Positions 1 through 6,882 of a stretch of 7,966 nt of DNA are shown here, in pieces (position 1 is the stretch's first letter; each line of letters opens with the position of its first letter). This DNA comes from Candidatus Sabulitectum sp. (GTDB lineage Bacteria > Fermentibacterota > Fermentibacteria > Fermentibacterales > Fermentibacteraceae), in assembly GCA_023145935.1 (NCBI GenBank), contig JAGLDB010000080.1, positions 1-7,966 of the forward strand, given 5' to 3'. A program made the position numbers and the translations under genes. The notes under the pieces were generated by a model. It saw nothing but the letters and a program-made list of their open reading frames with translations, ran no database searches and was not told the DNA's origin.

Positions 1-159
1 CTGCGTAAGCAGGTGATCTATGGCTTTCTGTGGATAACCGGCATCGTGCTTCAGCCTGGAGAATCTCTCTTCTTCAGAAGCTCCAACAAGCACACCATCA
101 ATAAGAAGAGCTGCTGCTGCATCGTGCTTAAAACAATTTACACCGAGAATAGCAGTCAT
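1..159 (-). CDS. Carbamoyltransferase, NodU/CmcH family (N-terminal 53 codons, runs off the window)
   Basis: Only the first 53 residues are present; the gene continues beyond base 1. The protein begins MTAILGVNCFKHDAAAALL and continues through a segment reading GASEEERFSRLKHDAGYPQ. This is the hallmark start of NodU/CmcH-type O-carbamoyltransferases, whose N-terminal half has an ASKHA-like fold with an early His-Asp (here H12 D13) and the EEERF.R.KHD block. Family members transfer a carbamoyl group from carbamoyl phosphate to a sugar or natural-product hydroxyl, in the cytoplasm. The ATG at 159-157 overlaps the TAA stop of the glycosyltransferase by one base (TAATG), and a CGGGA ribosome site lies six bases upstream inside that gene, so the two are probably translationally coupled. 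That context suggests a sugar of a surface glycan or glycolipid as substrate, which is inference. The catalytic C-terminal domain cannot be judged here. Confidence 0.88.
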   Translation of the reverse strand, partial: MTAILGVNCFKHDAAAALLIDGVLVGASEEERFSRLKHDAGYPQKAIDHLLTQ

Positions 160-1079
160 TAATAATCCCGTCTGTTGCGCCGGAAAAGCTCGTTGAAGGC
201 TCTTCGGCAGTACGGCGCTGTGTATCGAATATCCCTTCGGGACAGAGCAGGGCAGAGAAATCCACTAACCAGCCTGCACCCCTGCAACAGCCCCATGAAC
301 AATCTGAATAGTACAATGGAGCCTGTATATCCGTGTTTCCGGAGAAACTTCAGCTTTGCCTGAATATACTTCAGGTATGTTTCTCTACCAAACATCTTTC
401 TTGCTGATGCCCCCTCTATATGAATAACTTCCGCTGAAGGAACCAGAAGAGAAGAAAAACCCTTCAGAGAAAGCCTGTACTGAAGCTCCGTTTCCTCGTG
501 GTAGAAAAAGAAATCTTCATCAAAGCCTCCGATTTTCGTAAAAAGCTCTTTTCTGAAAACCATTACTGCACCAACAAGCCAGTCCACCTTCCGTTCCACA
601 GCATGAGGCCGATTCACAGCGGATTCTCTGCCCAGAACAGGAATGTGTTCTTTGATCAGTTTCCATGGAAATGGAAAGTCTCTGAGAGATCTCTGGAGGG
701 TTCCGTCGGGCCATAGAAGTTTTGGGCCGACAACCCCGGCTTCCGGATGGCTTTCAACCGTATCAAGAAGTATCTGAAGACTGCCGGGAAGAAAAACTGT
801 ATCGGAATTCGCAAGAACGATGATCCCCGCATCGATATCTTTTATTGCCTTGTTGGCTCCTCCGGCAAACCCGAGATTCTCTGGATATCTGATCAGGGTG
901 AACCAGCTTTTATCCCCCCATGCTTCAAAAGCGATCCTCTCTGAACCATCCGTGGAGCAGTTGTCAAAAACGATCAATTCTCCATTCAGTTTCTCCACAG
1001 GATCAGCCAGTGATTTAATCATAGCCGGAAGAACTTCCAGACCGTTCCAGTTCAGTGTAAGAACAGCAAAGCGTTTCAG
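159..1079 (-). CDS. Family 2 glycosyltransferase (WbbL/rhamnosyltransferase-like), probable CTG start
   Basis: Predicted 306-residue GT-A fold glycosyltransferase, using the start chosen here. Visible motifs are the first beta strand AVLTLNWNG (5-13), DNCSTDGS (39-46), ENLGFAGGAN (67-76), the DXD-like NSD (91-93) for nucleotide-sugar/metal binding, a WLVGA motif (167-171) and GGFDEDFFFYHEETEL (184-199), which holds the likely catalytic acidic residues. This pattern is typical of GT2 enzymes that add rhamnose or similar sugars to lipid-linked O-antigen or other polysaccharide. The donor and acceptor cannot be read from sequence. A hydrophobic stretch near 254-275 may bind the membrane. The first ATG is at 1022 and would remove the first beta strand. 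In frame upstream of it, only CTG (1079) and ATT (1085) lie between the conserved strand and the preceding in-frame stop. CTG is preferred because a GGGGG run ends six bases before it. With that start, one base separates it from the peptidase stop. The family call is firm; the start is not proven. Confidence 0.9.
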   Translation of the reverse strand: MKRFAVLTLNWNGLEVLPAMIKSLADPVEKLNGELIVFDNCSTDGSERIAFEAWGDKSWFTLIRYPENLGFAGGANKAIKDIDAGIIVLANSDTVFLPGSLQILLDTVESHPEAGVVGPKLLWPDGTLQRSLRDFPFPWKLIKEHIPVLGRESAVNRPHAVERKVDWLVGAVMVFRKELFTKIGGFDEDFFFYHEETELQYRLSLKGFSSLLVPSAEVIHIEGASARKMFGRETYLKYIQAKLKFLRKHGYTGSIVLFRLFMGLLQGCRLVSGFLCPALSRRDIRYTAPYCRRAFNELFRRNRRDY

Positions 1080-1080
1080 A

Positions 1081-2145
1081 TCAATCCCCCATCATCTCGC
1101 GGCATAGATTTACATGCTCCTGGAAACGAACCATATCATCGCTGCCTAAATTTCTTCTATGGCTGCTGAAATACAGGTATGGATCAATGGCATAATCATC
1201 AGGCCCGTTGATCTGATAGTGAAGATGAGGCGCTGTAGATATGCCTGTATTGCCTATTGTTCCCACCTGATCTCCTGGCTGAACTACAGAACCCCGGTCA
1301 ACAGACAGAGTTTCCATGTGCAGAAAAATCTCAGAATACCCTCCGAAGTCTATCTCTATACAGTAGCCGTTGTAGGTAGTATTCCAGTTCGTTCGCAGAA
1401 CTGTTCCTCCTGTAATTGAAAAAACCGGGGTTCCCTGAGGAGCCTTGTAGTCAACACCCTGATGAACATGATCCCCTCTGGGTTCTCCAAACACACTGGT
1501 TATCTCCTCAAAAGTCGTCACCGGTGACCTGTCAAGCAGTTTCACCAGTTCGGAACCGTCAGCCTTCCAGACCGAGGGCCAGTTATCTCCGGACTTATGA
1601 AACACATACCCTGCAAAACCGTGGTTGGATGAACCACCAACGGGTATGTACTCGAATGCAATAACCATATTTTCTCTTGAAAGCTCTTCAGTCGTATAGA
1701 TTATATGCATGGAATCCCCTGCTATAAAACCCCTCCAGGGGTTCATTTCCCAAACTAGATTCCGAACACAGTGGGCTCCAAGAATGTCCTGGTCAACATC
1801 AGAGACTTCTCCAAGACTCTGGTAAAGAGACCCCTGTATCTCAATCTCAATAAATCTCCATGCCTCAGGTGAAACAGCAGGTGGCAGAGAATCTATATCC
1901 GATTCAAGGGAATCAGGCTCTGTACCAAGAGTGTCCTCCGGAAGAACAAGCGAATCTTCCACCACAGGAAAAGAATCAGAAAGAGCCACCGGGATCATAG
2001 TATCGACCGAAATATGTACCTCTAAATCTCTGGCATGCCCCTGACTATAATCATCCTGAGTGATAAAATAACTATCTTCAGGTGCAGGCTCGTTTGAGCA
2101 GCCCAGAAGCAAAATACAGGTGACAACATATTGCCAGTACTTCAT
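1081..2145 (-). CDS. M23 family metallopeptidase lipoprotein, Csd3/MepM-like
   Basis: Predicted 354-residue envelope lipoprotein that cleaves peptidoglycan cross-links or stem peptides. The start at 2145 begins MKYWQYVVTC and gives a lipoprotein signal with lipobox LLGC (C16 lipidated; S17 at +2, so no inner-membrane Asp retention signal). A GGAGG site four bases upstream supports it; an in-frame start 12 codons earlier would disrupt the signal peptide. Next comes an acidic Asp/Ser/Pro-rich linker (about 60-92), then a domain (about 95-205) containing a GDSM segment and ending in LLDRSPV, which resembles the non-catalytic domain preceding the LytM domain in Csd3/MepM proteases. The LytM domain shows HQGVD (H228, D232), FLHM (H276) and HLHY (H307, H309), so zinc ligands and catalytic histidines are all present. 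It heads the leftward operon with the glycosyltransferase and carbamoyltransferase, and is divergent from the NtrC-type regulator. D,D-endopeptidase versus carboxypeptidase specificity cannot be decided. Confidence 0.92.
   Translation of the reverse strand: MKYWQYVVTCILLLGCSNEPAPEDSYFITQDDYSQGHARDLEVHISVDTMIPVALSDSFPVVEDSLVLPEDTLGTEPDSLESDIDSLPPAVSPEAWRFIEIEIQGSLYQSLGEVSDVDQDILGAHCVRNLVWEMNPWRGFIAGDSMHIIYTTEELSRENMVIAFEYIPVGGSSNHGFAGYVFHKSGDNWPSVWKADGSELVKLLDRSPVTTFEEITSVFGEPRGDHVHQGVDYKAPQGTPVFSITGGTVLRTNWNTTYNGYCIEIDFGGYSEIFLHMETLSVDRGSVVQPGDQVGTIGNTGISTAPHLHYQINGPDDYAIDPYLYFSSHRRNLGSDDMVRFQEHVNLCREMMGD
1086..1090 (-). promoter_or_regulatory. Putative ribosome binding site for the glycosyltransferase
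   Basis: A GGGGG run on the minus strand lies inside the last codons of the peptidase gene, six bases before the CTG at 1079. It directly abuts the alternative ATT at 1085, which makes ATT less likely. It is about 60 bases from the ATG at 1022, so it does not serve that codon. The site decides the preferred start, but it is G-rich rather than a standard AGGAGG. Confidence 0.45.
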
Positions 2146-2149
2146 TTGA

Positions 2150-2154
2150 CCTCC
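2150..2154 (-). promoter_or_regulatory. Ribosome binding site GGAGG of the M23 lipoprotein gene
   Basis: A perfect GGAGG on the minus strand lies four bases before the ATG at 2145. It fixes the start at the codon that opens the lipoprotein signal peptide rather than at the in-frame codon at 2181. It is the only classical core Shine-Dalgarno sequence among the minus-strand genes. Confidence 0.85.
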
Positions 2155-2163
2155 GTCAGTATA

Positions 2164-2192
2164 TTGACATCCAGTACGCAATTATCAATACT
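2164..2192 (+). promoter_or_regulatory. Candidate sigma-70-type promoter for the response-regulator pair
   Basis: A perfect TTGACA (2164-2169) is followed after 17 bases by AATACT (2187-2192), which matches four of six positions of TATAAT. Transcription beginning about seven bases later would fall on the ATG at 2199, so the transcript could be leaderless. An alternative -10 is TACTAT (2189-2194) with a 19-base spacer. The -35 is strong and the -10 weak. Confidence 0.35.
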
Positions 2193-2211
2193 ATACGCAT
2201 GAATGGTTCAA
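2181..2211 (-). promoter_or_regulatory. Candidate promoter for the peptidase-glycosyltransferase operon
   Basis: On the minus strand, TTGAAC (2211-2206) is followed after 19 bases by GATAAT (2186-2181), which matches five of six -10 positions. It would give a leader of about 30 bases that keeps the GGAGG site. It overlaps the rightward promoter candidate and the first codons of the NtrC-type gene, so the two directions may compete for polymerase. The 19-base spacer is longer than ideal. Confidence 0.27.
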
Positions 2212-3545
2212 GGGGGGGATACAGAGTACTGGTTGTTGATGATGAGCCCGAGGTTCTGGACTTCATTAAAGAAGTGCTGAACTCCAACGGGTTTGTATGT
2301 GATTGTGTCTCAGACAGCAGGCAGGCACTGGGTAAACTGAGAACCAGGTCTTACAACCTGCTTATCACCGACATTCGCCTGCCTGACGGTTCCGGCATAG
2401 ACATAATACGAATAGCAAGAGAAAAGCATCCCTACATGGCAGCCATGGTTATCACAGGATTCGCCTCTATTGAAGGAGTCAAAGAGGCGATGGATCTTGG
2501 AGCCATGGAATACATCCCAAAGCCTTTCTCTGTGGAAAAGCTTCTTCTTGCAGTAGAGGGTGTTATAAAAAAACAGAAATTTCGCAAACACACATCCGCA
2601 AAATCCCTGATAATAAACAGTGAAGCCATGAAGAAAGTCATGAAACTTGTAGAAAAAGTCAGCATTACTGAAAGTACCGTTCTGCTCACCGGTGAAAGCG
2701 GTACAGGAAAGGAAATGATAGCGCGAGTTCTGCACAGAATGAGCAGAAGGTCAGCGGGACCATTTGTCTCAGTCAACTCCGGTGGCATTCCGGAAGGGCT
2801 GCTGGAGAGCGAGCTTTTCGGGCATATAAAGGGTTCGTTCACCGGGGCTCACTCCACCACCATCGGTCACTTCCAGGCCGCTGAAGGTGGAACTCTCTTC
2901 CTGGACGAAATAGGCAACATGGGTCATCCCATGCAGGTTAAGCTTCTTAGAACCCTTCAGGAAAGAGAAGTCTGTCCGGTTGGATCGATAGTATCAATTC
3001 CAATCAGCACAAGGCTGATTTCCGCAACCAACAGCAACATCAAAGATGAAGTGGAGAACGGTTCTTTTCGAAGAGATCTTTACTACAGACTGAATGTATT
3101 TGAAATAAGGATACCTGCCCTGCGGGAAAGGCCTGCAGACATTATTCCTCTTGCGGAACACTTTCTTGCAGAAATGCGTGAACCAGCAGGAAACACCAGC
3201 TTATGCAACAGAGTTGTTACAGCCCTGATGACATACTCCTGGCCTGGAAATGTGAGAGAACTTGAGAATGTCATGGAAAGAGCCGTGGTTCTTGCAGGAA
3301 ACGATACAATTCAAGTGGAGCATCTTCCTGACTGGATCTCTGGTTCATCCGAACTTGAGATACCATTAGAGGATACAGAAGGAGCAGTGCATCTTGATGT
3401 AATTGTCAATTCAGTTGAGCGGCACTATATTCAAAAAGCGTTGGTCTCTTCAAGAGGGGTAAAGTCTAAAGCCGCCAGAAAACTGGGGCTGAAGAGAACA
3501 ACACTGCTTGCCAGAATGAAGAAACTGGGAATTGTTGAGGGGTAG
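2199..3545 (+). CDS. NtrC-family sigma-54-dependent response regulator (REC-AAA+-Fis HTH)
   Basis: This 448-residue protein has the full NtrC layout. The receiver domain (8-123) has acidic residues D14, D15 and E16, phosphoacceptor D58, T86 and K108. The AAA+ domain (about 138-375) has Walker A GESGTGKE (165-172), GSFTGA (212-217; the usual sigma-54-contacting motif is GAFTGA, and the key F and T are kept), Walker B LFLDE (233-237) and an arginine-finger region FRRDLYYRL (290-298). A Fis-type helix-turn-helix fills 405-445 (KAARKLGLKRTTLLARM). By family knowledge, phosphorylation drives oligomerisation and ATP-dependent opening of sigma-54 RNA polymerase complexes. No cognate kinase is in the window and no target promoter is evident. 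The HD-GYP regulator follows after 13 bases, so the two are probably co-transcribed. The ATG at 2199 has no Shine-Dalgarno sequence upstream, which fits a leaderless transcript. It is the only standard start that keeps the first beta strand RVLVVDDE intact. Confidence 0.95.
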   Translation: MNGSRGGYRVLVVDDEPEVLDFIKEVLNSNGFVCDCVSDSRQALGKLRTRSYNLLITDIRLPDGSGIDIIRIAREKHPYMAAMVITGFASIEGVKEAMDLGAMEYIPKPFSVEKLLLAVEGVIKKQKFRKHTSAKSLIINSEAMKKVMKLVEKVSITESTVLLTGESGTGKEMIARVLHRMSRRSAGPFVSVNSGGIPEGLLESELFGHIKGSFTGAHSTTIGHFQAAEGGTLFLDEIGNMGHPMQVKLLRTLQEREVCPVGSIVSIPISTRLISATNSNIKDEVENGSFRRDLYYRLNVFEIRIPALRERPADIIPLAEHFLAEMREPAGNTSLCNRVVTALMTYSWPGNVRELENVMERAVVLAGNDTIQVEHLPDWISGSSELEIPLEDTEGAVHLDVIVNSVERHYIQKALVSSRGVKSKAARKLGLKRTTLLARMKKLGIVEG

Positions 3546-3554
3546 AAAGGGGAG
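3546..3554 (+). promoter_or_regulatory. Ribosome binding site of the HD-GYP regulator
   Basis: AAAGGGGAG directly follows the TAG stop of the NtrC-type gene and lies four bases before the ATG at 3559. It selects that ATG over an in-frame TTG at 3532 that would overlap the preceding gene. Confidence 0.75.
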
Positions 3555-3558
3555 CTCC

Positions 3559-5550
3559 ATGAGCGGTTGTCTCCCAAGAATTCTAGTTGTTGATGACGAC
3601 CCTGTTATCTGTGAAGTTGTCCATGAGACCCTGAAAAACCAGGGCTACTCAGTGGACACTGCCGGATCTGGAGCTCAGGTCTCAGACGCTCTGGCTCTGG
3701 AAACTTATCCAATAGTTCTCTGTGATATTCTACTGCCGGACACCAATGGTCTTGAACTCATGTCAGAGATAAAGAAGATGAACCCTGACACCTTTGTAAT
3801 TCTTTTCACCGGACACGCATCAGTTAATCTTGCAAAAGAAGCCATCAGACAGGGTGCATTTGATTTCATTACCAAGCCATTCACAAGCAACGACATAATT
3901 GAAGCAGTGCACAGAGCGGAAAAAACACAGAGAAGCCACTTTTCAGAAATAACATCCAGTGAACTGAGAATTCTTCATGAACTGACTATATCCAACAAAA
4001 TAACCCAATCATCTAAAGATGCGTCCCTTACCTATTTCGGCAAGAAAACAGCTGAGAGCTTCGGTGCAGAATCCCTTCGCATATATCTGCAGGACGACAA
4101 AAAAGGAAGAATGCTTGACAAGACAGTCGATCTTGGAGACGGTTCTTTCGCAGATGAAGTTACCTGGTACTTCCTGGCCAGCAGAACAATGCAATCCGGT
4201 GGGGAAGTTCTTCTTGACCCCACAAACTCGGAAAACACTGACATGTCCGGCACCAAAGCATCTTTCATGGGCACCGTAATTCCCACTGGAGATGGAAATC
4301 AAGGTGTTATTCTGGCTGGAAGAAGCTCTCGGAAAGACCGGTTCAAAACCCGTGATCTAAAACTTCTTGCCCTTTATGCTGCACAACTTGGAAATCAGCT
4401 TCAGAACCTGAAGATGAACGAATACCTTCTTCTGAACAACAAAGAGCTGGAAAAGATCAACCTGGTTACCAGTGGTTTTTCCTCATCCCTGGACATTTCC
4501 TCGGTAATTTCCTCTGTAGGTTACGGCTTGCGCAATTTCATTCCGTTTGACGTCTCAGGCTTTTTTCTCTCTTCGGAAAACGGTTCTCCCTACAACTGCA
4601 TCCTTATGAACGAAGCAATTCCGAAAGAAAAAGTTCTAAGTTCTATGAAAAAACAAATCAAAAAGAGCATGGGCAAAGAACTGGCAGATAAGCTTATGGA
4701 TGGAGTTCACACCAGCACATTCGTCGGGGAAGATATTCGCTCTTTCGAGAATCCTCCAGAATTCACTATCACCAAACTGGGTGATTACGGAAAAGTTCAA
4801 GGCTGGATAGTCATGAGTTCCTTCGCCGGCAAGAGCCATCTTCTGCCATCTTCCAAATTCATACCCATTCTTCTCCGCCATGCAACATCAGCCCTCTGTA
4901 ATTCACTGCAGCACAGAGAAAATCAGAGAAACTACCTTGAAACTATAACCGCTCTCGCCCAGGCGGTTGACGCAAAAGACAGATACACGAATGATCACTC
5001 AAGAAATGTAACTGCATACACACTGGCACTGGCAGACAAACTTGGCATCCGCCATCAGGAAAGAAAAGATCTGTGGAATGCTGCATTGCTCCATGACATT
5101 GGAAAGATTGCCATTCCTGATGGTATTCTGAACAAGCCCGGAAAACTCACCGATGAAGAGTATGAGATCATCAAAACACATCCAGTGAAGGGATGCAGCA
5201 TTCTAGAGCCGATAAAGGCGTTTAGAAGCCTGCTGCCTGCGATCAGATTCCACCATGAACGGTTCGACGGCAATGGATACCCGGATGGGCTGGCAGGAGA
5301 AAATATTCCCCTGCCTGCAAGAATTCTTACTGTAGCTGACTCTTTTGACGCCATGACCAGCAGCAGGGTTTACCGCAAATCACCGGGAGTGGAATTTGCA
5401 CTGAAACAGTTGCATGAACACTCTGGTACACAGTTCGATCCCGAGCTGGCAAATGCGTTCATAGAAATAATCAAAGCTCGTTCCTACACCGACATTCTGT
5501 TGACCTATGGTTCAGTTCTTCTAGAGAGCCAACCTGTTCTGCACCAGTAA
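3559..5550 (+). CDS. Response regulator with REC-GAF-GAF-HD-GYP layout (c-di-GMP phosphodiesterase)
   Basis: Predicted 663-residue cytoplasmic regulator. The receiver domain (7-120) has D12, D13 and D14, phosphoacceptor D56, T84 and K106. Two GAF-like sensory regions follow at about 135-285 and 295-450. They are assigned from position, length and helix-strand character rather than strong motifs, so their ligand is unknown. The C-terminal HD-GYP domain (about 452-640) has LLHDIGK (H512, D513), H541, HHE (565-567), DGNGYP (570-575) and AD.FDAM with D594. Metal-binding residues and the GYP signature are all present, so an active phosphodiesterase that degrades c-di-GMP (or cGAMP, as in some family members) is likely. 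It follows the NtrC-type regulator by 13 bases, suggesting one kinase may feed both. No diguanylate cyclase (GGDEF) or PilZ gene is in the window. An extended start at TTG 3532 adds nine residues of no domain value and is less likely. Confidence 0.94.
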   Translation: MSGCLPRILVVDDDPVICEVVHETLKNQGYSVDTAGSGAQVSDALALETYPIVLCDILLPDTNGLELMSEIKKMNPDTFVILFTGHASVNLAKEAIRQGAFDFITKPFTSNDIIEAVHRAEKTQRSHFSEITSSELRILHELTISNKITQSSKDASLTYFGKKTAESFGAESLRIYLQDDKKGRMLDKTVDLGDGSFADEVTWYFLASRTMQSGGEVLLDPTNSENTDMSGTKASFMGTVIPTGDGNQGVILAGRSSRKDRFKTRDLKLLALYAAQLGNQLQNLKMNEYLLLNNKELEKINLVTSGFSSSLDISSVISSVGYGLRNFIPFDVSGFFLSSENGSPYNCILMNEAIPKEKVLSSMKKQIKKSMGKELADKLMDGVHTSTFVGEDIRSFENPPEFTITKLGDYGKVQGWIVMSSFAGKSHLLPSSKFIPILLRHATSALCNSLQHRENQRNYLETITALAQAVDAKDRYTNDHSRNVTAYTLALADKLGIRHQERKDLWNAALLHDIGKIAIPDGILNKPGKLTDEEYEIIKTHPVKGCSILEPIKAFRSLLPAIRFHHERFDGNGYPDGLAGENIPLPARILTVADSFDAMTSSRVYRKSPGVEFALKQLHEHSGTQFDPELANAFIEIIKARSYTDILLTYGSVLLESQPVLHQ

Positions 5551-5555
5551 CTGCG

Positions 5556-5584
5556 TTGGATTATATTCCCTGCGAACATAAAAT
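5556..5584 (+). promoter_or_regulatory. Weak candidate promoter for eno
   Basis: TTGGAT (5556-5561), a 17-base spacer and TAAAAT (5579-5584; five of six -10 matches) lie in the 51-base gap before eno. The predicted start, around 5591, would fall in the AAAGGGAG ribosome site (5588-5594), so either the leader is very short or transcription comes from upstream. No terminator hairpin is visible in this gap, so read-through from the regulator pair is possible. Confidence 0.25.
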
Positions 5585-5601
5585 ATCAAAGGGAGATCGC
5601 A

Positions 5602-6879
5602 ATGGCAGAAATTCTAGGGATCAAAGCAAGACAGATAATCGACTCAAGGGGAAACCCCACAGTAGAAGCAGATGTATATCTTGAAGGCGGAAGTTTTGGA
5701 AGAGCGGCTGTACCCAGCGGAGCTTCAACAGGTGAACACGAAGCTGTGGAACTGCGGGACAACGGCAAATCATTTATGGGGAAATCAGTTCTTAACGCTG
5801 TAGAGAATATTCACACAAGAATTGCTCCAGGCCTGCTTGGTATGGATGCTTCCTGCCAGCTTGAGATAGATTCCACAATGAAGGCGATTGACGGCACTGC
5901 CAACAAATCCGAGCTGGGTGCAAATGCCATACTCGCAGTTTCCATGGCATGCGCAAGGGCATCCGCTGACAGTTTAATGATCCCTCTTTACAGCTATCTG
6001 GGCGGTCCAGCAGCAAGGGTACTTCCAGTTCCCATGATGAACATCATCAACGGCGGACAGCATGCCTCAAATCTTATTGATCTTCAAGAGTTCATGGTTG
6101 TTCCTGCGGGCTTTGACACTTTCAGCAGAGCCCTGCAGGCAGGAGTAGAAATTTTCCAGACTCTGAAAAAAAGAGCTGGAGCTGCTGGAATGTCCACCAG
6201 TGTAGGCGATGAAGGAGGGCTTGCCCCTGACCTGCCAGATAATGCAGCAGCGCTGGAATTCATTATAGAAGCAATAAAGGCTGCCGGTTACACACCAGGA
6301 CATGATGTCTTCATAGCACTTGACCCCGCTGCAAGCGAATTCTACAGAGATGGTCTCTATTTCATGCACGGGGAAGATCCTGCAGGGCTCACATCTGAGC
6401 AGATGGTAGACTACTGGATGAAACTTGTGGGTCAATTCCCCATAGTGAGTATTGAAGACGGCCTTGCTGAAGACGACTGGAGCGGATGGCAGCAGATGAT
6501 GAGAAAACTTGGAAATCATATTCACATTGTTGGAGATGACCTTTTTGTTACCAATGTAGACAGGCTTAAACAGGGCATCGAAATGAAAGCCGCAAATGCT
6601 ATTCTCATTAAACTTAATCAGATCGGAACCGTATCTGAAACCCTTGATGCTATTGATATGGCTCATCGCAGCGGCATGAGGGCAGTTATAAGCCACCGAA
6701 GCGGCGAAACTGAAGATACATTCATCTCTGACCTGACCGTTGCCCGCAACACCGGTTTCATCAAAACCGGTTCTGCCTGCCGCACAGACAGAACTGCGAA
6801 GTACAATCAGCTTCTGAGAATTGAAGAAGCTCTTGAAGCCAGCGCCGAATTTGCAGGAATGAGCGTCATCAAGAGGTAG
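5602..6879 (+). CDS. eno: Enolase (phosphopyruvate hydratase)
   Basis: This 425-residue cytoplasmic enzyme interconverts 2-phosphoglycerate and phosphoenolpyruvate in glycolysis and gluconeogenesis. Length and motifs match bacterial enolases: DSRGNPTVE (14-22), substrate-loop SGAST (39-43), GGQHASN (151-157), GDEGG with E204, Mg ligands D241, E285 ([11 protein letters not shown]) and D312 (GDDLFVTN), catalytic lysine K337 (KLNQIG), [10 protein letters not shown] (364-373) and K388 (IKTG). All catalytic residues are present. Some conserved neighbours are altered, for example TGSACRTDR (389-397) where TGSxSRTDR is common, and TFISDLTVA (373-381) where TTIADLAVA is common; neither should abolish activity. 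The ATG has an AAAGGGAG site seven bases upstream. The FtsB-like gene starts three bases after the stop, so they are probably co-transcribed. Confidence 0.99.
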   Translation: MAEILGIKARQIIDSRGNPTVEADVYLEGGSFGRAAVPSGASTGEHEAVELRDNGKSFMGKSVLNAVENIHTRIAPGLLGMDASCQLEIDSTMKAIDGTANKSELGANAILAVSMACARASADSLMIPLYSYLGGPAARVLPVPMMNIINGGQHASNLIDLQEFMVVPAGFDTFSRALQAGVEIFQTLKKRAGAAGMSTSVGDEGGLAPDLPDNAAALEFIIEAIKAAGYTPGHDVFIALDPAASEFYRDGLYFMHGEDPAGLTSEQMVDYWMKLVGQFPIVSIEDGLAEDDWSGWQQMMRKLGNHIHIVGDDLFVTNVDRLKQGIEMKAANAILIKLNQIGTVSETLDAIDMAHRSGMRAVISHRSGETEDTFISDLTVARNTGFIKTGSACRTDRTAKYNQLLRIEEALEASAEFAGMSVIKR

Positions 6880-6882
6880 TAA

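Larger units (their letters stand above)
2146..2198. promoter_or_regulatory. Divergent intergenic promoter region with small repeats
   Basis: This 53-base gap is the only space between the divergent peptidase and NtrC-type genes, so it should hold promoters for both. It contains an inverted repeat, TATTGA at 2162-2167 and TCAATA at 2185-2190, and a direct repeat, TACGCA at 2175-2180 and 2194-2199, whose copies start 19 bases apart, about two helical turns. These could be an operator, perhaps for the adjacent regulator, but six-base arms can arise by chance. I saw no -24/-12 sigma-54 promoter (TGGCAC-N5-TTGC type) here on either strand. Confidence 0.5.

Noticed and set aside
820..1107. Plus-strand open frames across the glycosyltransferase region (up to 95 codons)
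   Set aside because: They are antisense to a well-conserved GT2 gene and have no recognisable product or start signal.
2146..2181. Upstream start of the M23 gene at 2181
   Set aside because: It would put 12 polar residues before the lipoprotein signal peptide and ignore the GGAGG site before 2145.
2310..2842. Two overlapping minus-strand open frames of 136 and 141 codons opposite the NtrC-type gene
   Set aside because: Both are antisense to the receiver and AAA+ coding region, have low-complexity products rich in Phe, Ser and Cys, and show no domain or upstream signal.
3532..3558. TTG start nine codons upstream of the HD-GYP regulator
   Set aside because: It overlaps the NtrC-type gene, and the AAAGGGGAG ribosome site points to the ATG at 3559.
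5551..5601. Rho-independent terminator between the HD-GYP gene and eno
   Set aside because: No GC-rich hairpin followed by a T run is visible in these 51 bases.
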